A DNA stretch of 38,753 nucleotides from an uncultured Clostridia bacterium (GTDB lineage: Bacteria > Bacillota > Clostridia > Oscillospirales > Ruminococcaceae): contig CALWZO010000009.1 of assembly GCA_944386045.1 (NCBI GenBank), forward strand, positions 1-38,753, given 5' to 3'. The translations under genes were made by a program, and so were the position numbers. Of the stretch, positions 32,393 to 38,753 are shown piece after piece. Numbering within the stretch: the first letter of the stretch is position 1; each line of letters starts with the position of its first letter. A model generated the notes under the pieces. It made no database searches. It was given only the letters and a program-made list of their open reading frames with translations, and was not told the origin of the DNA.

Positions 32393-33739
32393 ATGAACGG
32401 AAAATTTGCAGTGCTGGGCAATGCTTTTTACAGCGAAAGCTTTGACAGCGTAAAATATATTGAAAAGGGACTTTTCTGTATTGACGAAAGCGGAATGATA
32501 GAAAAGGTTTTGTGCCCCAAAGACCGGGAATACCGGCGGCAGGTGCGGCGTTATAAAGATACAGGCCGGCTGGTGGAAATGAAGCCCGAGGAAATTATGC
32601 TGCCGGGTTTTGTGGACCTGCATATACACGCCTCCCAATGGCCCCAGGCCGGCACAGCCCTGGACAGACCGCTGGAAATATGGCTGGGCGAATATACATT
32701 TCCGCTGGAAGCAAAGTACAGGGATATGGCCTTTGCCGGCAGGGTTTATGAAGACATTGTAAAAAATACTTTGGAAAACGGTACCACTACGGCAATGTAT
32801 TTTGCCACAGTGGACAGGCGGCCGTCGGTGCTGCTGGCCAAAATTGCCGGGCAGGCAGGACAGAGAGCACTGGTGGGCAAGGTGGTTATGGATGACCCGG
32901 CGGCCAACCCGGATTTCTGCCGTGATGCCGACAGCCGGCAGGCTGTGTCCGAAACAGAAAAATTTATAGAAGATGTCCTGGAATTCCGGGACAGTTTCAA
33001 GCAAAAGGTATATCCGGTTATAACCCCCAGGTTTATCCCCAGCTGCACTGACCGGTGCCTGGAAAAACTGGGACGGCTGGCGCAGCAGAAAAAAATACAT
33101 ATACAGACCCATTGCAGTGAAAGCGACTGGGCCCATGGTTATGCCAAAGAAAGATACGGCATAAACGATGCCGCGGCTTTGGACAGGTTTGGGTTTATCA
33201 GCGATAAAACCGTTCTGGCCCATGCGCCGTTTTTGGAAGAAGAGGATGTAAAGCTGCTGGCGCAAAAGGGCACAAGCATCGCCCACAGCCCTCTGTCCAA
33301 TGCCTATTTTGCCAGCGCAGTTCTGCCGCTGAAGGAATTTCATTCCAAAGGTGTGAACATCGGCCTTGCCACTGACATTTCCGGCGGATACTGCCCCAGC
33401 ATGTACAGCGCTGTAAGACAGGCGGTAATATCTTCACGAATGCTCAACGAAGGTGTTGACCCCTCCCTTTCCAGGGAAAACAGGGGCAGGCCCGACAGCG
33501 CCATAACGCTGAACAACGCGTTTTACTGTGCCACCGTGGGCGGCGGAAAAGCGCTGGATCTGCCCATAGGAAAGCTGGAAAAGGGTTACGGCTTTGATGT
33601 GCAGGTTATAGATACTTCCTTTGGCTTCCCGCTTTACTACCCGGAGAAAAAACCGGAGGATCTGCTGCACAAAATACTTCTGCTGTGCGAAAGAAGCAAT
33701 ATAAAACAGGTCTGGGTACAGGGACAGCAGGTAAAATAA
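32393..33739 (+). CDS. guaD: guanine deaminase
   Basis: The 448-residue amidohydrolase is read from ATG 32393 (AAAAGGAGG upstream). Metal-binding motifs appear in order: PGFVDLHIHASQWPQAG (His77, His79), IQTHCSESDWAHGYAKE, LAHAPFLEEED, SIAHSPLSNAYF and GLATDISGGY with the catalytic Asp. This set is diagnostic for guanine deaminase of the amidohydrolase type. It converts guanine to xanthine and ammonia. Lying behind glnA and the ANTAR gene, it may supply ammonia for glutamine synthesis. No terminator separates it clearly from the ANTAR gene (82-base gap), so co-transcription is possible. A terminator follows the stop. Confidence 0.93.
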   Translation: MNGKFAVLGNAFYSESFDSVKYIEKGLFCIDESGMIEKVLCPKDREYRRQVRRYKDTGRLVEMKPEEIMLPGFVDLHIHASQWPQAGTALDRPLEIWLGEYTFPLEAKYRDMAFAGRVYEDIVKNTLENGTTTAMYFATVDRRPSVLLAKIAGQAGQRALVGKVVMDDPAANPDFCRDADSRQAVSETEKFIEDVLEFRDSFKQKVYPVITPRFIPSCTDRCLEKLGRLAQQKKIHIQTHCSESDWAHGYAKERYGINDAAALDRFGFISDKTVLAHAPFLEEEDVKLLAQKGTSIAHSPLSNAYFASAVLPLKEFHSKGVNIGLATDISGGYCPSMYSAVRQAVISSRMLNEGVDPSLSRENRGRPDSAITLNNAFYCATVGGGKALDLPIGKLEKGYGFDVQVIDTSFGFPLYYPEKKPEDLLHKILLLCERSNIKQVWVQGQQVK

Positions 33740-33742
33740 AGC

Positions 33743-33770
33743 AAACGCCGTTTTTACGGCGTTTTTTTAT
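33743..33770 (+). terminator. terminator after guanine deaminase
   Basis: AAACGCCGT/ACGGCGTTT with a short T loop is followed by TTTTAT, beginning four bases after the stop codon. Confidence 0.88.
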
Positions 33771-33847
33771 AAATTTCAATTTTGATGTGTACAAACAACT
33801 GTTTTAATGGTAATATATACATTATATTCAAGTTTTCGGAGGAAAAG

Positions 33848-35587
33848 ATGAAGGATAAAATAATGTTTTTCGACGGGGCTTTCGGCACCTATTATTTTCG
33901 GCAGACAAAGGATTACAAACCCTGCGAGCTGGCCAACATCTATTCTCCCGATGTGGTTGTTGACATACACAGACAGTATATAAACGCCGGGGCCCAAGCG
34001 ATAAAAACCAATACATTTTCCGCCAACAGCCGGATTTTCGGCCAGGAGGGCCTGCGCAACCGGATAATAAAATCCGCAATGGAAAACGCCGGCCAGGCGG
34101 TGGCTGACAGCGGCGTGCAGATATTCTGCGATATAGGATATATAAACAGCGACAGCGAGAAAACGCCGCTGGAATATATGTATATTGCCAACGAATTTCT
34201 GAAAAACGGCGGTAAGAATTTTCTTTTTGAAACCCTGGCGGAATTCCGGCCGATAGAAAAAGCATTGCAGTTTTTGAAAGAAAAGTGTCCGGACTGCACC
34301 ACGGTGGCTTCCTTTGCTGTGTCCCAGGACGGATACTCCAAAAAAGGTATATATTACAAAACTTTGCTTTCCCGGGCGGAAAACTGCCCTTATGTGGATA
34401 TAATAGGCCTCAACTGCCAGTGTTCGCCCAGTCATATGCGCAGCCTTATAAGGAACCTGGACAAACACACCAAACCACTGCTGGCAATGCCCAACAGTTC
34501 CTATCCGTCGGCTTTCAACGGTCACATGACTTTTGATGACAACAGCGAATATTTTGCCGACAAGATGGGCGAAATTTATTCTGCCGGCGCGGATATAATC
34601 GGCGGCTGCTGTGGTACAACACCGCGGCATATAGCCCTTGCGGTAAAGACAGTTATGGAACTGAACGGAAAAAAGGAAGAGAAAACCTTAACTTCCAAAC
34701 CCGCTTTACCCAAAAATACACATCAGACAATACCTTTTATCTGCAAAAGAAAAAAAATAATAGCCGTTGAGATAGACCCGCCGATGGACAATGATATGTC
34801 CTTTTGTATAAAAGCCGGCTTCAAGCTGAAAGAAGCGGGCGTGGATGTAATCACTGTGGCGGATTCACCCCTGGCCCGCGCCAGGGCCGACAGCATAATG
34901 ACAGCGGCAAAAATAAAGCGCGAGGTGGGCATCGAAACAATGCCGCACATCTCCTGCCGCGACAAAAACCGGATAGCGCTGAAAGGCGCGCTTATAGGTG
35001 CGGCATTTGAAAATATAAACAATGTATTGGCCGTAACCGGTGACCCGATAACACAGGATATTTTTGCCGGAAAGGCCGGGGTGTTTGCGTTCAATTCTTA
35101 TGGGTTGATATCTTATATAAACGAGCTGAACCGGCAGACTTTTACCGCTACGCCTTTTTCTGTGGGCGCGGCACTGAATGTCAATGTATCAAATTTTGAC
35201 AAGGAGCTGGAAAGAGCGCTGAAAAAAGAGCAGCTGGGCGCGCAGTATTTTCTTACCCAGCCGATTTTCAGCGACAGCGGCGCACAAAATCTTATCAAAG
35301 CGGCCGGAAAGCTGACAAAGCCGGTCCTGGCAGGACTAATGCCGCCGGCCAGCTATAAAAATGCGGTATTTCTGCACAACGAGGTCAGCGGAATAAGCAT
35401 TGACCAAAGCTTTATAGACAGCCTGAAGGATAAAACCAGAGAAGAAATTGTGGAGCTGTCCACAGATTTCTGCCTGGAAAAAGCGGTAAAAGTCAAAGAT
35501 TACTGTGCCGGTTTTTACCTGATGACCCCCATGAAAAGGGCAGATCTCACTGTAAGACTGACAGAAAAAATAAAAGAGGTGTTGTAA
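33848..35587 (+). CDS. bifunctional homocysteine S-methyltransferase/methylenetetrahydrofolate reductase
   Basis: The 579-residue fusion is read from ATG 33848 (CGGAGGAAA upstream). Residues 1 to about 285 are a homocysteine methyltransferase barrel: MFFDGAFGTYYF start, LNCQCSP, and IIGGCCGTTPRHI with the zinc cysteines. Residues from about 305 form a MetF-like barrel (IIAVEIDPPMDND, VITVADSPLARARADS, NNVLAVTGDPI, GAQYFLTQPIF). The same domain order occurs in B. subtilis YitJ. It reduces methylene-THF to methyl-THF, the methyl donor for MetH, encoded two genes on. No S-box, T-box or cobalamin riboswitch is evident in the 78-base leader. Confidence 0.92.
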   Translation: MKDKIMFFDGAFGTYYFRQTKDYKPCELANIYSPDVVVDIHRQYINAGAQAIKTNTFSANSRIFGQEGLRNRIIKSAMENAGQAVADSGVQIFCDIGYINSDSEKTPLEYMYIANEFLKNGGKNFLFETLAEFRPIEKALQFLKEKCPDCTTVASFAVSQDGYSKKGIYYKTLLSRAENCPYVDIIGLNCQCSPSHMRSLIRNLDKHTKPLLAMPNSSYPSAFNGHMTFDDNSEYFADKMGEIYSAGADIIGGCCGTTPRHIALAVKTVMELNGKKEEKTLTSKPALPKNTHQTIPFICKRKKIIAVEIDPPMDNDMSFCIKAGFKLKEAGVDVITVADSPLARARADSIMTAAKIKREVGIETMPHISCRDKNRIALKGALIGAAFENINNVLAVTGDPITQDIFAGKAGVFAFNSYGLISYINELNRQTFTATPFSVGAALNVNVSNFDKELERALKKEQLGAQYFLTQPIFSDSGAQNLIKAAGKLTKPVLAGLMPPASYKNAVFLHNEVSGISIDQSFIDSLKDKTREEIVELSTDFCLEKAVKVKDYCAGFYLMTPMKRADLTVRLTEKIKEVL

Positions 35588-36252
35588 TGGATATCAGCAC
35601 TCTGAAAATAGACAAAAAAGAGGTTTTGCGCTATGCCGGGCACAGGGGAGATTATGTGCCGGAAAATGTGGATGCGGCGGCGGAGAAAATGTGCGGCCTG
35701 ATATTGCACAGCATCAGCCCCAAAAGCCGAGTAATCCAATGCGCCTTACAGCCGACTGAAAATGGGGTAGTGCTTACCGGAAGCGGCCTGGTTTTGCAAG
35801 GTCGGGATATAAAAAATCATCTGGAAGGGTGTGGATATTGTTATGTGCTTTGCGCAACAATCGGATATCAGGCTGATATGTTTATACGCTCCATGCAGGT
35901 GCAAAGTGCGCTGGACGGCCTTATGGCGGACGCGGCGGCGACTGCGGCAATAGAAGCTTACTGCGACCTGCTGGAAAACCGGCTGAGAAACGAGCAGCAG
36001 CGGCAGGGCAGGTTTGTGACCTGGCGATACAGTCCCGGATATGGAGATTTTCCTTTTGAGCAGCAGCCCCGGGTTCTCAGTTTGCTTCAGGCAGAAAAAT
36101 ATACAGGTATACACTGCAACCGGGCGTGTATGATGATACCTTCCAAATCGGTGACGGCGGTGATGGGCATTGCGGAAAAAAAACCGCGGCGGTCAGCCGG
36201 TAAATGCGCCCTTTGCCCGAATAAAGGTAATTGTAACTTTTCATGCAGATAA
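35587..36252 (+). CDS. free-standing methionine synthase reactivation domain with Cys-rich tail
   Basis: Start and preceding stop overlap (TAATG). The 221-residue protein corresponds to the C-terminal AdoMet-binding activation domain of MetH: EVLRYAGHRG at the start, YVLCATIGYQAD, and the diagnostic RYSPGYGDFPFEQQPRVLSL near residue 142. The activation domain helps re-methylate oxidised cobalamin using AdoMet and an electron donor. Here it is a separate gene directly before a MetH that lacks this domain. The extra C-terminus KCALCPNKGNCNFSCR has four cysteines and could bind a metal or iron-sulfur cluster; that is inference. Confidence 0.9.
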   Translation: MDISTLKIDKKEVLRYAGHRGDYVPENVDAAAEKMCGLILHSISPKSRVIQCALQPTENGVVLTGSGLVLQGRDIKNHLEGCGYCYVLCATIGYQADMFIRSMQVQSALDGLMADAAATAAIEAYCDLLENRLRNEQQRQGRFVTWRYSPGYGDFPFEQQPRVLSLLQAEKYTGIHCNRACMMIPSKSVTAVMGIAEKKPRRSAGKCALCPNKGNCNFSCR

Positions 36253-36263
36253 CAGGTGGTAAT

Positions 36264-38630
36264 ATGGATATATTAAATTACATTAAGGATAATATTTTGC
36301 TGTTGGACGGAGCCATGGGAACGGTTTTGCAAAACAGCAATGTGGAAACCGGAAAATATCCGGAGGCGCTTAACATAACCCACCCACAGGTGGTGTGTGA
36401 TGTGCACAAAGCATATCTTGAAGCCGGCTCAAAACTGGTGCTGAGCAACACTTTCGGTGCTTCCTCCCACAAGCTGGACGGCTGTCGGTATTCCTGCGAA
36501 GAGGTGATAACAGCAGGTGTGACCAACGCCAAAAAAATGCGGGCGCAGTACGGCGCTTATGCGGCGCTGGATATCGGCCCGCTGGGACGGCTGCTGGAAC
36601 CCATGGGGGATATGACATTTGAAGCTGCTTACCGGCAGTTTGCCAGACAGGTAAAAGCCGGTGCACGGGCCGGTGCCGACCTGGTGTTTATCGAAACCAT
36701 GACGGACCTGTACGAGGTCAGGGCGGCGGTGCTGGCTGCAAAGGAAAACAGTAACCTGCCGGTTTTTGCCACCATGAGCTTTGAAGAAAATATGCACACC
36801 TTTGCCGGCACATCCCTCAGCGCAATGGCACTGACACTGGACGGCCTGGGTGTGGATGCCCTGGGTATAAACTGCTCGCTGGGCCCGGTGGAGATGCTGC
36901 CCATGGTAAAAGAACTGCGCCGCTGGACAGACAAACCGATAATTATCAAGCCAAACGCCGGCATGCCCTGCCTGGTGGAAGATAAGACGGTTTATAACAT
37001 AACAGCACAGCAGTTCAGCGATGCAATGCTGGAAATAATGGACCTGGGCGTAAATATAGTGGGCGGCTGCTGCGGCACCACACCGCAGATGCTCCGGCGG
37101 TTTTTCCGGCAGGTAAAGGACAGGAAAAAAATCTCAAAAGAGCCAATGCCAAAAATCAGCGCAGTGTGTTCTTACGGAAAAACAGTTGTAATTGACGGCG
37201 TAAAGGTGATCGGAGAAAGGATAAACCCCACCGGCAAGGCGCTGTTCAAACAGGCGCTGGAAACCGGTGACCTTGACTATATTGCCAGACAGGCGGTGGA
37301 GCAGATGAACGCCGGCGCAGATATTTTGGATGTAAATGTGGGGCATCTGGGCATCGATGAAAAAGACATGATGGTAAAGGTGATCAAAAAAATTCAGAGC
37401 GTGTGCAGCCTGCCGCTACAGATAGACTCCTCCAACAATGATGTAATCGAGGCTGGCCTGCGTGTTTACAACGGCAAAGCCATAGTAAACAGTGTAAACG
37501 GCGAAAAACAAAAGCTGGACAGCCTGCTGCCGATAGTCAAAAAGTACGGCGCAGCTGTGCTGGGACTGACACTGGACGAAGACGGTATACCGGATACTGC
37601 ACAGAAAAGGTTTGATATAGCCCAAAGGATATTACGGCGGGCGCAGGAAACCGGAATATCCAAAGAAAATGTTTTTATAGACTGTCTCACCCTTGCAGTG
37701 TCCGCACAGAAAGACGCTGCGGAACAGACTTTGCAGGCGGTGGAACTGGTAAAGAAAAATCTTGGGCTTAAAACTACCCTGGGTGTATCCAACATCTCTT
37801 TCGGTATGCCGAACAGGGAACTGCTGAACTCTGCTTTTATGACCATGGCGATGGAACGCGGCCTGGATATGCCGATAATAAACCCCAACTCCGACACAAT
37901 GTCAAATGCGGTTTACGCATTCAAGCGGCTGAAAGGCCAGCAGGGGGCGGCAGAAAACTATATAGGAAGATTTGCCGGCTTTTCCGCCAAATCGTCAAAA
38001 AGCCGGGAGTATTCTCTGGAAGACTGTATATATGCAGGCTTTACAAAAGAAGCAAAAGAGGCCACAAAGCGGCTGTTGAAAACCAGGCGGCCGCTGGATA
38101 TTGTGGAAAACTGTCTGATACCGGCTTTGGACAGGGTTGGCAAGGATTACGAGGCCGGCAAAGTGTTCCTCCCGCAGCTTATGCAGTCAGCCGAAGCGGC
38201 AAAAAGCGGGTTTGAAGCCATAAGCGCGGCTATAGCCTCTGACAGCAGCCGGTCTTTTGAGAAAAAAGGACCGATAGTTATTGCCACAGTAAAAGGTGAT
38301 GTGCATGATATAGGTAAAAATATAGTCAAAACAATTTTGGAAAATTACGGCTACCTGGTGATAGATTTGGGTAAGGATGTGCGGCCGGAAGAAGTTGTGC
38401 AATCTGCCGCAGAAAATGGGGCAAAACTGGTCGGTCTTTCCGCACTGATGACCACCACGGTGAAAAGCATGGAACAGACTATACGGCTTTTGAAAGCCAA
38501 GGGTCTGAATGTGCCTGTTATGGTTGGCGGCGCCGTGCTGACAGAAGATTTTGCAAAGAAAATAGGCGCAGATTTTTACGCCAAAGATGCCCAGGCTTCG
38601 GTGAAAATTGCAAAGAAAATTATAGGATAA
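36264..38630 (+). CDS. metH: cobalamin-dependent methionine synthase (without activation domain)
   Basis: The 788-residue enzyme is read from ATG 36264 (CAGGTGGT upstream). Homocysteine module: LLDGAMGTVLQ start, NCSLGP, and IVGGCCGTTPQML with the zinc cysteines. Pterin-binding module: VIGERINPTGKALFKQ and DILDVNVG. Helical cap near residues 600-650. B12-binding Rossmann domain: GDVHDIGKNIV with cobalt ligand His681, and VMVGGAVLTEDF. The protein ends after the B12 domain. The E. coli enzyme has about 1220 residues because it also includes the activation domain, coded here by the preceding gene. It transfers the methyl group from methyl-THF to homocysteine. Confidence 0.95.
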   Translation: MDILNYIKDNILLLDGAMGTVLQNSNVETGKYPEALNITHPQVVCDVHKAYLEAGSKLVLSNTFGASSHKLDGCRYSCEEVITAGVTNAKKMRAQYGAYAALDIGPLGRLLEPMGDMTFEAAYRQFARQVKAGARAGADLVFIETMTDLYEVRAAVLAAKENSNLPVFATMSFEENMHTFAGTSLSAMALTLDGLGVDALGINCSLGPVEMLPMVKELRRWTDKPIIIKPNAGMPCLVEDKTVYNITAQQFSDAMLEIMDLGVNIVGGCCGTTPQMLRRFFRQVKDRKKISKEPMPKISAVCSYGKTVVIDGVKVIGERINPTGKALFKQALETGDLDYIARQAVEQMNAGADILDVNVGHLGIDEKDMMVKVIKKIQSVCSLPLQIDSSNNDVIEAGLRVYNGKAIVNSVNGEKQKLDSLLPIVKKYGAAVLGLTLDEDGIPDTAQKRFDIAQRILRRAQETGISKENVFIDCLTLAVSAQKDAAEQTLQAVELVKKNLGLKTTLGVSNISFGMPNRELLNSAFMTMAMERGLDMPIINPNSDTMSNAVYAFKRLKGQQGAAENYIGRFAGFSAKSSKSREYSLEDCIYAGFTKEAKEATKRLLKTRRPLDIVENCLIPALDRVGKDYEAGKVFLPQLMQSAEAAKSGFEAISAAIASDSSRSFEKKGPIVIATVKGDVHDIGKNIVKTILENYGYLVIDLGKDVRPEEVVQSAAENGAKLVGLSALMTTTVKSMEQTIRLLKAKGLNVPVMVGGAVLTEDFAKKIGADFYAKDAQASVKIAKKIIG

Positions 38631-38663
38631 AAAACGACCGTTACCTTGTTGCAGGTAACGGTC
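38629..38663 (-). terminator. terminator of the leftward gene at the window end
   Basis: GACCGTTACCT/AGGTAACGGTC (six-base loop) is followed on the minus strand by GTTTTTTAT; the plus-strand flank (AAATTG) is poor in T. It therefore mainly serves the leftward transcript, although it may also stop metH transcription. Confidence 0.75.
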
Positions 38664-38683
38664 AAATTGTTATCAGACCCATA

Positions 38684-38753
38684 TTATTCTTTTTCAGAAT
38701 AAGCCTGAGCGGATACTGCCATAAATCTGGCTATTTTGGAAAATACAGTCATA
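38684..38753 (-). CDS. C-terminal end of a leftward gene (partial)
   Basis: A frame open to the window edge reads MTVFSKIARFMAVSAQAYSE followed by KE and a TAA stop at 38684-38686. Whether the visible ATG at 38752 is the start or an internal Met cannot be seen. The well-placed minus-strand terminator 20 bases beyond supports a real gene. No family can be named from 23 residues. Confidence 0.4.
   Translation of the reverse strand, partial: MTVFSKIARFMAVSAQAYSEKE

Noticed and set aside
32369..33343. Minus-strand 324-codon frame opposite guanine deaminase
   Set aside because: The plus-strand gene has all family motifs; the reverse frame has no recognisable domain or start site.
33771..33847. 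S-box, T-box or cobalamin riboswitch before the methionine genes
   Set aside because: The leader is under 80 bases and shows no long paired structure or terminator; riboswitches of these classes need more sequence.

Overview
The window joins the right-hand part of a tailed-phage prophage (about 1-22,907) to ordinary chromosome (about 22,910-38,753). The host looks like a low-to-mid GC member of the Clostridia. The signs are AGGAGG-type ribosome binding sites with frequent ATG/GTG/TTG starts, a glnA gene followed by an ANTAR antiterminator gene, a pyrG gene behind a leader attenuator, and a methionine operon with a homocysteine methyltransferase/MTHFR fusion. No 16S or other taxonomic marker is present, so species cannot be named.

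Prophage, early/middle part (1-6,220, rightward): small zinc-binding and HNH-like genes come first. A HUH-type Rep nickase follows, with a dense array of hairpins and a repeated short motif directly upstream (probable replication origin). Then come a small zinc-finger protein, a PcfK/PcfJ-like pair, a DUF3102-like gene split by an in-frame TGA, and an ArpU/RinA-like late regulator. Between 6,190 and 6,970 lies a short opposite-strand cluster: an excisionase-like DNA-binding protein and two tiny peptides. The 38-residue peptide sits inside what looks like a complete type I toxin/antisense-RNA locus.

Prophage, late part (6,972-22,676, rightward): HNH endonuclease, small and large terminase, HK97-type portal, prohead protease, major capsid protein, connector and tail-completion genes, major tail protein, gpG/gpGT chaperones with a -1 frameshift site, tape measure, distal tail, tail-associated and baseplate/fibre proteins, GH25 endolysin and holin. 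This is a complete siphovirus HK97-like structural set. The portal carries a C-terminal extension resembling a phage-borne DUF4258/BECR-like toxin domain. It is followed by an overlapping small acidic gene (candidate immunity) and an internal terminator. The prophage ends at a 3' tRNA fragment (probably tRNA-Pro) at 22,886-22,907, taken as attR; the integrase must lie left of the window.

Chromosome: a membrane-bound XRE-type regulator; then leftward pyrG-carA-carB (CTP synthetase and carbamoyl-phosphate synthase); then rightward glnA - ANTAR regulator - guanine deaminase (nitrogen assimilation and purine nitrogen salvage); then rightward homocysteine methyltransferase/MTHFR fusion - free-standing MetH reactivation domain - MetH (methionine synthesis with the reactivation domain split off). 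The tail end of a leftward gene with its terminator closes the window.
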